Source: Lactifluus volemus
Lineage: Eukaryota; Basidiomycota; Agaricomycetes; Russulales; Russulaceae
DNA: 64,000 bases
Assembly: GCA_022376515.1 (NCBI GenBank)
Contig: WTXI01000157.1
Coordinates: forward strand, 1 to 64,000
Direction: 5' to 3'
Of the stretch, positions 48,066 to 59,605 are shown piece after piece. Made by a program: the position numbers and the translations under genes. How positions within the stretch are numbered: position 1 is the first letter of the stretch; each line of letters begins with the position of its first letter. The notes under the pieces were generated by a model. It was not told the DNA's origin and searched no databases. It was given only the letters and a program-made list of their open reading frames with translations.

Positions 48066-48868
48066 TCAAAATCGACTTAATACCCTACTTCTTCCCCGGG
48101 CCTCAGCCACACGTCGGACGAACTTGTGCAGAACGTGACTGATGTGACAGTGGTTGTGTTCGTCTCTGATATCCGTCAGTGGCTCCATCCTTCGTCTCAG
48201 ACTTCCTCTCGCCTTCTTCGTCGGGTCGTCCTGATATTGATCCTTCATCTCGTCCAAACCGTACGCATCAGCGAGCGCGTCAACAGCTTTCCGTATGGCT
48301 CTAAATCTTCGTCGATGTCATTGTATGTAAACTTCGACAGTCCCGCGCACCATATATCATAGGCGGTGATCCGTCCGGCGTGATGTCTGCGCTCAGGCAT
48401 GGGGGAAAATGAAACGCCATGCCGATCAGAAGCGAGGGCGGACACCATTGGCTTCAGTATGCGGGAAATGCGGTGGGGGGCTCCTCCGCTGGGCTCCGAC
48501 TCGGACGCATTCAAATTTGCAAACTCTCGATGAGAGAATGAGGGCGGATAGGGTGGCCGGAGTGAGTGAGCGCTTCAACGTTTCCACCGAGGGCGACGAT
48601 CCCACTTCCAAAGATTGAGCACGAAGGCATATGCGCCCTGCGGATGAGCCCGCGGAGAAGTGTGTGTGCGGAAGGAAAATATTGCGCGTGGGACCAGTCG
48701 AAGAAGGCGACGAGGTTCTCCAGAGAGTGGGGACCGCGTACGCGAAAGAGAGGCGCGCCGCCCAGGCGTAAACCGTGGTTATCAATGAAACGGAGAGAGT
48801 GGCCCGTCCTTCGAATTGTAGCCATTCGGCATCGGCGTGGAATTGGACGCGCTAGGCGTTTTCATATA
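48066..48868 (-). CDS. Conserved-looking protein of unknown function
   Basis: Lies antisense between the two tandem oxidases. After repairing two one-base gaps (C run near 48552 and near 48286) one continuous frame reads, from about 48825, LRFIDNHGLRLGGAPLF, SLENLVAFFDWSHAQYFP, HTLLRGLIRRAHMPSCSIFG, PSFSHREFANLNASES, HRISRILKPMVSALASDRHG, HHAGRITAYDIWCAGLSKFTY, DLEPYGKAVDALADAYGL and a basic end at 48066. The composition and the way the repairs extend the frame suggest a real folded protein of about 260 residues, but I cannot name the family. The first exon may be upstream of 48868. Confidence 0.5.
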
Positions 48869-50426
48869 TGAGGCGCCTGAGATACTTGACAGTATTCTTC
48901 TGGTGAGGAGGGGTTTGGTCCATGCTGCTGTGAATAACACGGTCGTAAGCAGCGGGATTGTTCCCTAGCTGAAGAAAAGATTCGAGATGAGCATGGCCGG
49001 GGACGGCACCATAGCAAACGTTTCTCGGACCACAGCAGACTCACTTCTCTTCAATAAGCGTAAGGTTTATGTTTATTGAATAGAGCGATAGGCATAACAC
49101 GAAGGAAGTTGAGTCCGAAGTGATTTGGTGCTGGGACTCAGCTGGGGATTACCGAGTCGGAGCTCAATGGTGCCTGCGCTTAGCCGTCTGTTCAAGTTCT
49201 GGCTGAGCTCCACAGTGTCGATGGCCTCCAGTCTTGCAATTATATTGCGAGAACTTGGATAGAAGCCCAGTTACTAGTAGAAGCCAATTAAAGTGAGGAA
49301 CAACTCGCCCTGAATGTTGGAGTGATTTATCTGAGGCCCCCGTCACACCTACTTCTGGCAGAACTGTTATTTCCTTTTAGTTATAAGCTAACACTTTCAT
49401 AGGTCGCCTTCTCATCGCTTATCACTGAGGTCGTCAAATAATGCCGAGTCCCTTGAAGTTCTCCCGTCGGGAATTAAGTACTATGTCATCGCCACTATCA
49501 ATTGTCGTAATCGTGCCACCGTTTGATAATACTGTATGTATACGTGGCGTGTTTTATGCAGGCAGAAAGAGGAGCCTACATCACTCTCACAACTGCCCGT
49601 CTGCCTGTGAGGCGACAGCTCTATGACTGGTTGGGTCCACCATGTTGGTACACGTTTTTTATGAATGCACGGAAGAGGGAAAGAAGGCCAATTGCAAAGT
49701 GGTTAGTCGCTCTACAGGAGCTTTGGCCATTTCTGATGATCTTCCCTGACTTTTTTTGGTTACTCAAGCATAGCAAGGGCGCCTAAGTGGCGCCGCTCAT
49801 TTCAACAAACTTGCTGCGGTCTTGTGCTCGCATCGCCCACCGCGTCTGCAGGATGGAAGCATATGTACTTGTAATCCGATTAACGGATCAATTAGTAAAG
49901 AATAGGCGAGTTGAACGATAATTAGCGTAGCGGTTACAGAAGCCTGAGCAGTAAAAAAGCGACCATTCCGCACGAGAAATCCATCGTATATACTGTAGTC
50001 GAAAAAGAAATAGACAGTCACTCACTGGTGACCTTGACTTTGTACAGACCCGCTCTATTACTTCAAGTTGCCCCAAGATGGAGAGCGCCCGGCCGCCGGC
50101 CGAATCTCGGCATCAGCGCCGTCTGTTATTGCGACACCAATTGATTGTCCTAGTACGCTATGCACCATATGGCACTTTGCCTCAACGAATCATACGCCTT
50201 GCTCCAGCTCCACTCAAACGCCTACAGTTTGCAGCCGCAAACATGCGGTACTGTAGCACAACCGCCCGTTCGAGTAACGCTGACGTCAACATGATGAACT
50301 TGCTGTTGGCTGTGGGACAGACTTCTACTTCTACCCTTTGCCGCCAGCGGGTGTCCGAGTCTACTTAAGATGGAAGTGGCTTCGTAAAGTTTTCTTTTCT
50401 GTCACTATCCCCCTGTTCTTTGAGCA
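48869..50426. other. Intergenic region before the second oxidase
   Basis: No gene supported. Contains TACTGTA words at 49541, 49996 and 50244. The last 80 bases carry a TCCGAGT word (50349) followed by CT-rich sequence, resembling the upstream side of the first oxidase copy. Confidence 0.4.
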
Positions 50427-52511
50427 ATGTTCACTCTTCTCCGCCCAATAACCGTAGCTGCCCTAGCCGTATCGTTATTCAACCCGGCTACTGTGCACGC
50501 GTGGTCTCGTTGTCGCAACCAACCTGGTGATCCAGGTTATCCTACTGATGCAGATTGGTCTACTTTGAACGCCACGATAGGTGGCAGGCTACTCAAAGTC
50601 GTACCCTCAGCAGAAGCCTGTCGCGAATTGGACTGCACGGAGGCCCAATGGGAAAGCAGCGTCTTTCGGCAGGCCATCCCCGGCTCAATGAATGCGGTTC
50701 GTTCATATTACTTCACATTTCTTGCCGTAAATGACCATTTTTTCGCATGTACAGTACAATTGGGAACAGGTGAGGCCTTCTAGGTTGTGTCATCACCTTC
50801 TCAATTCAAGCATGCCAACAGGATTACGGCCCTCCTTCTGAGCTCTGCTTACATAACGGAACCACCTGTGCGCAGGGAGACGTTCCCCTCTACGCAGTCA
50901 ACGCCACAGCCGTTCAATATATTCAGGTCTACTATTCTTCTAGCCCGCTGCATGGTGATCGCTCATCACTTTCTAGGCTGGCATCCAATTTGCAAACGCC
51001 TACAACTTGCGTGTTGCTATCAAATCCTCCGGTCATGATTATTTGGGTCGCTCTACTGCAAGACATTCGCTCCTCCTTTGGACGGCCTACTTGCGGAATG
51101 TCACCTTTGCAAACCAATACCTCATAGCCGGCGTAGACCAGGGACCTGTGGTTACTGTTGGTTCCGGAGTCCCCGAGAATATCATCTATGCTATGGCCAA
51201 GACGCAAAATAAGATGGTAGTAGGTGGCATTGCTGCCACTGTCTCATGGGCAGGGGGATATATCCAAGGCGGTGGACACTCCGCGATCTCACCCATTTAC
51301 GGACTTGGGTCAGATAATGTTCTTCGTACGTGGTTTAATTCCACCAAACTTGAAACTTGACTCAAGATCGGTTCCAAGAGTTCCGCGTTGTTCTGGCTAA
51401 TGGCTCATTCGTGAACGTCAACTCGGCTGAGAACCCCGACCGTACGTTTTCTGAAATGACCAGCTTTCTTATTCCTCATCTCTTTCTCTTCTAGTGTTCT
51501 GGGCCATGCGCGGGGGAGGCGCTGGCAGCTGGGGTGTAATCATTGATGCCACTTTTCGCACATTCCCCACTTTTAACATAACCGCCCACGCCGTGGAGAT
51601 CCTTACGGCTACCTTGGACCAGACGGCCAAACTAATGACGACACATGCCATGCACGTCGGGGATTGGGATGCGGTCAGGGCTGGCCAATACTTCTTCCTG
51701 GGGGGGTCAACATTCAATAGCACCCTCTCCGTGGCTACAATTTTCAAAGATCTCGACACTAATGCTAGCACGGCACAGATGTCCCCTTTCCTAAATGATG
51801 CAAGGGCACTGGGAGCTGTTGTCCAGAATGAGATCACGATAACTGCGCTCGTCAATGATGCTGCTGAAATCCCAGACGACACGTCTGGGTTCAATACCAT
51901 TCTTAGCTCACGCCTCATTCCCAACTCCGTTTACCTCAATGCACCGAGCAGCGTTGGTGATACATACAAGCAGCTCCTCTCAGAAGGTGTAGAATCAATC
52001 CTTGGACACCTTGTCGCTGGTGGTGTGTTTCGCCCAACATCTTCCTGTACTGCTCATTGATTTTTCACCTAGGTCAAGTCGCCGCCAACGCCAATATCAG
52101 TTCGGCAGTCATCCCAGCATGGCGCTCCGCGAAGGTCCACGTGAGCTCCCCTCCTTCCTTTGAATGGTCCGAGCGCCTTTCTGACACGTCTGGCCGGGCT
52201 AGTTGGTCGCAGCTCAAGATTGGAACGATTCTTTGCCTGCAGAGGACGTACAGGCCTTGCGGAAGAACTTCACGGCAAGGGTTCAACCCGTGCTGTCGGA
52301 ACTTGCCGGTGGTGAATGCAGTGGTAGCTACTCGAACGAAGCGGACGTTCTTGAGCCGAATTTCCAGGTCACATTTTACGGCCCAAACTACGCTCGCCTT
52401 GAGAGCATCAAGGCTGCGTATGACCCTGATGACCTTTTCATCGTGCCGACCGGAGTCCGTAGCGAATTCTGGGATGCGGATGGCATGTGCCAAGTATCGC
52501 CATCACCATGA
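50427..52511 (+). CDS. Secreted FAD-linked oxidase, BBE type, copy 2
   Basis: Tandem paralog of the gene at 45907 with the same intron positions. Signal peptide (MFTLLRPITVAALAVSLF), CRNQPGDPGYP, the tiny YNWEQ exon, CLHNGTTCAQG, IKSSGHDYLGRS (His for FAD), VPENIIYAMAKTQ, AGGYIQGGGHS, FWAMRGGGAGSWGVI and the BBE end FYGPNYARLESIKAAYDPDDLF, with stop at 52511. All splice junctions keep frame. Where copy 1 has Cys in TVCAAGGY this copy has Ser (TVSWAGGY), so that Cys is not a conserved flavin link. Differences cluster in surface and substrate-domain segments, so the copies may differ in substrate. Same secreted role as copy 1. Confidence 0.93.
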
Positions 52512-54229
52512 GTGGTTTCAGTTCTACCTTGTATTCTTTAGTGTGTATGTTTGTTTCTGTGTTGTCAACTTTGGACTAGCGTTTGTAAGTTATCTACTGA
52601 CGGTTCATACTAGTAGATATTCAAGTGTCGAACTAGATGCCAGTGAACCCACCGTGTATGACTCAGGGAAGAGAGAGGAACCCATCGTCACAGATGCCCC
52701 GGTGATCAACGATGGGCGCAACCGTCAAGTACAATATTTTAGATACATTACAGTAACTTCAATACGAACCTTTCAAGTTCGAGTTGTGCTCACTGCATAT
52801 TGGTCACGCCTGCCGACCGGGTGCCGTGTCAGCGATCTGGAAATCAAAACAGCCGAACGGAATATGGTTTGTGACACAGTGTGACTGAGCACGAGCAAAT
52901 TGCCACTTATTTTTACTCGTACTTAGATCTTGCGCGGCCGCTCCGGGCGGCAGCAGCGTCGAGAACGCTGTTCTTGACGTGATACTGTACCCTTTTACTG
53001 ACACCATGTGCGTCATAATCTGAGGTGTGCCTCGCAGGCACAGGAACGTTAACTATCACGTGAACTGATTGGCGTTCCCACGCTCCATCGCACACGGCAG
53101 CCGAAGTCGTCACTTTGCCTCACATGAGGCACGGAAAATAAACATGTTATGGCGCCAGCTACGGGCCTACAGCGGAGCAACACATCTTAAGGGACGGCGG
53201 TTGGGCGTGTTAGTGTTCTCCACCGCTGTAGGCCTTGCCTCAGCCGACTCTAGTCACTCTACCGATCTCACTTGTCACTGCATCCCTAATGAGACACTGA
53301 AAATAAAACAAACTTTTTCCCACCCCCTGCGCAACCTGTGCAAACTCAATGTCTCAAGCCAGAACGTGCTGCTGTTGCTGCTGCTAGAGCCTAGAGTCCT
53401 ACAGTGCTACTAGGGGAGAAACACCCTGAGAAGAGGGGAATAGTTAAGTAAGTATACTGTAAAGGGCAACCATCTGCCGCTGAGTGGGGCCAGCCCTATC
53501 GGCTGGCGTGGATGGCCACATAAAGGGCAAGTTGGTGGCGAGACACCTTGGGGAATGGGAAAAGGGGGTGGTACAGGTATCAGAGCAGTCGCATTTCAAC
53601 GCTTCATTCCTGGTCCGCCACCTTTCTAGGAAGCCTTGAATCCATGTCTCTCGTCCTTCCACCCACGTACAGGATCCCAACTCCCACGGTCGACCATTCT
53701 GTGGGTATGAATGATCGTGTGTTCTCTCGGCCGGAAGCTGATAGATGCCCAATTGAACAGCACATTGTCACGAGCTGCGCCAGGGGACCTGGAACCAATC
53801 TCTCTTCGTCAAGCGAGAGAACCCGAGCATTGCCAGCGAGGCTCGCACCCAGGCGGATCCCTGTCAGCAGGCTCGGTCCACGCCCAGCGTGCCAGAGGTG
53901 TACGATGTTTTCGATGATGAGAGGGCAACAGGTATCCAGTCACGGAGCACATCTCCGTTCCGTCCTTTCGCTCCTGGATTGACGAACTGGGCCTTTCCGA
54001 CCAAGAGCGCCAGGACGGAAATGCCACCACCCTCGCAGCGAACGCCAGACATGCCCCCTTCTAGATGGGGACATGATCGGCCCTGTGGGCGGGGGACGCA
54101 TCCAACATAGCTTCTTCGATGGAGGAGGCCCCTGTTCCGTTGGTGACGTTGACGGATTGACAGGTGTCCTTCCAATTTACGAATCTTTCGGCGATCTTCG
54201 GAACGGGGGCATTTATTGGAGTAGAATAT
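52512..54229. other. Intergenic region with one unassigned open frame
   Basis: 52610-52690 resembles a sequence also found near 58.4 and 61.5 kb. At 53760-54110 (plus) a frame of about 115 codons reads NQSLFVKRENPSIASEA, then VPEVYDVFDDERATG and FRPFAPGLTNWAFP, which looks like protein but begins after a stop and has no known domain. No other gene-like content. Confidence 0.35.
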
Positions 54230-55120
54230 GTCGCGGCGTGACAACGCTAGATAGATTCCCCCCATGACTAGGAAGTGCATGCTTCAGATTCCCAAGTTCG
54301 AATCCGATACGGCCATAGCCAACATCCCAGGCACCGTAGATGTTCTGGAGGAAAGCGTCACCAAGAAGAGAGATCACTCTATCACAAGCGCTGCCCACAT
54401 GAGAACCAACGCCGGGCACGTACCAATAGAGGGAGTATCTGTCGCCTTCGCACCAGCGATACATGTACTAGTGACATTGGGGGCAGCAACACTGAGATTA
54501 ATGAAACAAGCAGGACTAATATTGATGATATCTTCCACTGTCTGCCGGAAAGCGATGGGTCAGCGCTTATCTTGGAAAAGCCAAAGAGGCTCTGCATACA
54601 ATGGGACCAGAAATATTAACGGAGTCGGTGTATAGCACCACGGAAATGTTACCATCCGAATACTCCGCGAGATCCTGGAGGTCGCACCAGCTGCCGCGTT
54701 ATAATTTGCATTCCCCGAGCAGCCCAATTGGCACCCAGCCGCGGGCACGATGAGCTCGCCAATGAGCATAGCAAAGCTCACTGTATGGGAGCAAATATTA
54801 GACGACAGCGATCACTAGCCAGAGACCATACCAGTGAATGTGTCTGTGGCACGCTTGCTTGAGTGATTGATGCCCTTGGAAAGGCGCTGGAGCTGGCTAG
54901 AATTCCTCTCAAATGCCATTTTCCACTTGACTAGTATGGTGGTCTTCACGAAACTATATAGAGATAGTGGTTACGCTTCGAGATGGGGATGTAAATGTCA
55001 TTAGAGAAAGACCGAGAGTCGGAGATTGGAATAGCCCCCGCGGGGTGAAGAAAAGGAAGTGCAGCGACTCGGAGGATAAAAGCGAAGGAGAACGTGTTTT
55101 TGAGAAAACGAATGGCTAAA
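54230..55120 (-). pseudogene. Decayed aspartic protease, copy 1
   Basis: Recognisable by alignment with the two intact copies to its right. The C-terminal block LLGDAFLQNIYGAWDVGYGRIGF is kept (about 54290-54360), but the first active-site segment now reads LIGELIVPAAGCQLGCSG where the intact copies have DTGSSDLFVPGNNCRSGCEG, so the catalytic Asp is lost. The central part between these blocks is largely missing, stops interrupt the N-terminal part near 54800-54930, and the start codon region (near 55097, GAACGTG) no longer has ATG. The upstream sequence still matches the promoter side of copies 2 and 3. Confidence 0.75.
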
Positions 55121-55289
55121 CTAGAAACTTGAAAGAGAGAGCAGAAAAGGATAACTAGACTTGAGGGGTTTTGATATCTGCCGAAGGGGTGAGAAACTTA
55201 GTTAAAAGCATCACCGCCAGTGACCTTTGTAGCATAAATGCTATGAGGACGACGCGACCTCTAACCGAGATCTAACCCCTCTTCCGTGA

Positions 55290-55620
55290 CCACATTGCAA
55301 GTTTGTTGCATGCCACTATAATGCTACATCTCCGAATAGCAACGCAAGCTCCCCGCTCAGTTGTCCTCAACCCCCAGTTACGCTGACAAGTCGATCCACC
55401 GCTCTTTGCGGCGCTTCCCTCGCCAGGTCCGCTCGTAGACGGGAAGCACCAGTCGAATCTGCGGCTATTCAAAAAGCCCGTGACAGAGCCCAGCCCGCCA
55501 CCCGTAATGAGGTGGTGTGGCGTGCCAGACAAGTGTTCTTTTCAACCTAGGAAAGCTGAAGGGACAAACCAAGTGAGAACTTGTGAAAAATCAGTTTACC
55601 CCATCCACTCTCCACCACAC
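55290..55620 (+). pseudogene. Partial copy of the 5' part of the membrane-protein gene at 62 kb
   Basis: Matches 61860-62200 in order: CCACATTGCAAGTTT, TATGATGCTACATCTC-like, CGATC(T/C)ACC, GCTCGTAGACGGGAAGCACCAG and GGCGTGCCAGACAAGT. The frame is interrupted (LVDGKHQ becomes a stop-containing stretch). No transmembrane exons follow. It sits next to the decayed protease, in the same relative arrangement as the intact pair at 59.6-63.1 kb, so both were copied together. Confidence 0.65.
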
Positions 55621-56518
55621 GCCATTCACTCCGAGTCTTCGCTCTCAGCGCCCCCCGAGTCCCCGTTTGCCACCCCTCCCTGATCGGCGGACGGCTCGCT
55701 CCCCTCCCCGATCACTCTCCTCCCCTTCCCATCACTGTATACACCCTCCCAACTCAGGCCAACTATTCTCGCCCGGCCACTCTGAAGTTCCGGCTTCTCT
55801 TATATTGTCTCTAGTTTCTCAGGGTGAGTCGTGACCGCACATAACAAATGTTAGATGACGAACTCTGGAGCTACGTCCACCACCGAGGCGCAATTAAGAG
55901 GATAAGATATCGCTCCAGCACTTCGAGCAAATGAATGGATGCCAGTGTCCCGGTCGACCGTCCACGCCCTTTTACCGTTGTTCCACTGTCAGAAGCTTCA
56001 GGCGCCAGTAGAGGGTCGTCTCAATATCCTCGTACTCAACGAAAAGCTCTCTTCCGTGGCTCTTCCGGGATATCCTTTAGTTGATGGAGCACCCACGGCT
56101 ACCCATTCTCCAGCACCTAAGCCTCGGTCTCATCTCGGCCTTACCGTGTCCTACTATGACTCTTGTCAAGATTTCATGCCTCGTTTCAAACGTGTTTACT
56201 TACTCCCTGCTTCCGGCCCATATACACGTAAAGTTCGTCAGCCGAGTCTATTAATAATAACGCCTCATATACTTTACGCCTTAGCACCATGGGTATCTAT
56301 AGACTTTGTGTCGTAAAGATCTCTGAATCGCGCGATGGAGACACAGCGAACCATCGTCGCTAGTCTTCCCTTTTATTAATAAACTGTCCTAAAGTATCTG
56401 ACTTGACGACCATTTCGGTATTCGGAAATGGGTATTTATTGGGAATTAAAAAATGTTACGTGACAACGCCAAATAAAAATATGACAAGGATGAGAAATGG
56501 ATTAGATAATTCACATTT
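55621..56518. other. Intergenic region
   Basis: No supported gene. From about 56270 to 56520 the sequence repeats that at 59370-59606 and marks the 3' side of the protease duplication unit, with TTTATTAATAAA-like sequence that may serve as the minus-strand 3' end. Confidence 0.4.
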
Positions 56519-58130
56519 TTACACTCGGAGGTCAGCAAATCCAATGCGGCCATTGCCAACATCCCAGGCAGTGTAGACGTTCTGGAGGAAAACATCACCA
56601 AGAAACCAGAATACTGTATCACGACCTGTCAGTGCCGCCCACATGAAAATCAACGGACCAACGTACAGCCAGTGAGTCCAGCATCCGACACTGCGCCAGC
56701 GACGCATGTATTGAGGTTATTGGAGGAAACGGGACCGAGATTAAATGAAGCAGGGCTAATGTTGATCACCTTCCCACCAACAGTGATGGAAATTGGAGTG
56801 TTGAAATTACATGGGACTGATATAGTAGGATGATCAATCTATACGTCAGATTCAACTAAGTGAATGCATCACGTAACGCACTGGTGTAAAAGCCATCACC
56901 AATCTCTGGCGCCCGCTTAGCATTAGGGACTCTTTTGAAGAATCGCTCGATGCCAGAAGGATCACCAATGATTAAAGTGGTACCGGTATCAAAGAGCGCT
57001 GCGGTGGGTCCAATCTCTACCCGTCCATTTACAGAAATGCTATCGAAGGACGCTAGCCAGAAACTCTAGCCAAAAATATAACCATATCAGAATCCACGTT
57101 CAAGTGATACTATGACAGCGGCAGGGCGAACCTCATGAGTCAGCGAGACCCAGGTAAAATCACCGATAAAGAGATCGAGATTAGCGCCGCCGAGAAAGAG
57201 CTCGGATTTGCCGGGAATAGTAGACAATTTGAAAGAGAACATGGGACAGTCTACTGCATTCTGGTCCACCAAAGTCTGGAATACCGGAGGCTCGTTCAGT
57301 ACAGATATAGACTGGAAGCCCATCCCCATGAGGCCGTCAGGCCGGAAGTTTGTGATATTGAACTGCATAGAATAATTGATTGCAGCCGCCAGTGCCTGCG
57401 GGAATGCCTATGGTATCGAGCAATCCATCAGCGCTTGATTTTAGAAAAAAAACAAAGGCGCTCCGCATACATCAATACCAGAAATGCTAACGGCGTCAGT
57501 AAATTGGTGCCCGTAAGTCGTGCTGTTATCCCTGAAAACAAAACTAAAACTCTTGTGAAGATTCTTAGAGGTCGAACTAGCATCCGGGTCATAACGTGCA
57601 TGTCCCTCGCAGCCCGAACGGCAGTTATTCCCCGGCACGAAAAGATCGCTGCTGCCCGTATCGACCTCCACTGTATTGGAGAAAAGGTTAGACAGCGGCT
57701 TTGATCACTAGACAGAAAAGATCATACATACCGGTGAATTTTTGGCGTGGTGTGCCGATCTCGATCAGACAGTACCACAGGCCTTCATCCTTGACGCTGG
57801 TCAACGGAACGGTGCCAGTTGCACGCTTCCTTGAGAGGTCGATGCCCCCGACAAGGGGGTGGACCTTGTTAGTATTCTTCTGGTACGTCTTAAGACCATT
57901 CTCCATCTTCCTGTCAATGCGAGTGACAGTATGTCATGGGAGAAAATAACAATAAAATAGAGATCGTACTGGATAGTGCGATGCTTGTTCCTGCCTAGAT
58001 CCACGACTCGTAATTCACCACGATTTGAATGGAGGGAACGCTTCGAGATGGGAATTGACTTCGCTGCTGTGAATGCGGTGAAAAAGAGAATTGCAGCAAC
58101 TCGGAGGACAAAGGCGTTGGAGGGGAACAT
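56519..58130 (-). CDS. Secreted pepsin-type aspartic protease (A1 family), copy 2
   Basis: Start ATG at 58130 with signal peptide MFPSNAFVLRVAAILFFTAF, then a propeptide ending around SRKRATGTVPL. Exon 3 begins VEVDTGSSDLFVPG (first catalytic Asp) with a disulphide-type CRSGC pair; later DGLMGMGFQSISV, LFLGGANLDLFIGDFTWV and ALFDTGTTLIIGDP (second catalytic Asp). The C-terminal exons encode the CNFN...SITVGGKV strand, NTCVAGAV, then FLGDVFLQNVYTAWDVGNGRIGFADL at the end. Introns of 45-70 bases, all in frame; no break. The mature enzyme should act outside the cell at acidic pH as a general endopeptidase, like polyporopepsin. Nearly identical in layout to copy 3, so a recent duplication. Confidence 0.92.
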
Positions 58131-59605
58131 TTGAGAAAACGAGTGGAAGGTTTAACTAGACTGGGAAAATATCTGAACTTGAGCGATCTCCTTGGGGTTT
58201 TAATATCTGTCGAAGGGGGGTGGATCGTGCTCTTCGGAATAACTCCCGTGTGTGCCACGGCATCCTTGTGTCCGCAACTGGTGGAACCTGACGCACTCGA
58301 ACGTTTCGGAACGGTTCTCTAACGAGTCTTATTATCACCTCAAGTGGACAGAGTGCCGTGAATAAGGAGCATAAATGCCACCCTGGCACGTTGAGGGGAT
58401 TATCGTCCTATAAGACGAGAACAGAGTAGATGTCCAAGTGTCGAGCTAGGTGCCAGTGAATCCGGACTCGGAGATCCGCGGGAGAATGCCAACTACAGTA
58501 GTGGACGATGCTCCGAGCAAGCTTGTGTGCATGTGAGGTCGGGTGAACAGATCCAGATAGCGATTATTGTACTTTTCAGATAAGTTGACACAACGCCGAA
58601 ATGAAAAATAAATAAATATAAACTAAAAAATTATGGAGAAAAATCAGACGAAAATCCAAATTTTGGGCAGATGAGCCAGGTACAACTTCCTCTATAATTT
58701 GACAATGAGGTGGCAACTACGATGGCTAAACAAACACCGCCGCCGCCGAATAGGTTAAACGCCACTTACCACTACCTTTAGGCCGGAAGGTCAACAGCGG
58801 GCCCTGGCTACCTACTCGGCGGCATAGCTATGACTTGGATCACGCGAGCTCACGCAGAGCATCAGCGGCACAACTCTCGTGGGGTGCTTGGTGTGACTCA
58901 CGCATCCATTATTCGAAACGATCTCATTGAGTCGTTGACAGTACAACATAGAGGAAGGGATTTGCTTAACAGCATGGATGATAAATGGGAATAGGACTTC
59001 AAATTGTAATTTACTTCTATAACAAAAGCTGTTGACTGGCCCGTGTGAAATCCTTAATCGAGTTACACCGGTGGGCACCGGTGTGAACTTGTTGTGTCCG
59101 ACCAGACTGGACCGCACCGGACCGTGGCAACACTAGCGCCAGCCCTCGGCGACCGTGACGTGAGCGCTAGTATCCAACTCTCGCCCAATGCCATCTCTAT
59201 TCACCTACTTTCCAAATCACATCCTTGGGTTCCTACATACGTCCCCCCGGGACCAGCCTGGTCTCCAACAACCCAAGCCCGGACAGTGCATTCGCGCACC
59301 ACTCTTTAGCACCTTAGCCACTGCAATGCACTCCTGGAGGCATACTCTTTTATATAGTAGATGGCTCATGTACTTTACACCTTAGCACCATAGATGTCAA
59401 TAGACTTGTGTTGTGAAGGCCTCTGAATCGCTCCTAGTCTTCCCTTTTATTAATAAATTGTCCTAAAGTATTTGACTTGGCAACCATTTCGGTATTCGGA
59501 GAATGGGTATTTATTGGGAGTTAAAAAATGTTACGTGACAACGCCAAATAAAAATGTTGTTTCTCCCATGACAAGGGCGAGAAATGGATTAGATAATTCA
59601 CATTT
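58131..59605. other. Duplicated promoter and spacer
   Basis: 58131-58460 matches the promoter side of copy 3 (61205-61560) and must drive copy 2. 58410-58540 (minus) resembles the exon-like fragment at 61480-61640. 58.6-59.3 kb has no gene. 59370-59605 matches 56270-56518. Confidence 0.5.
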
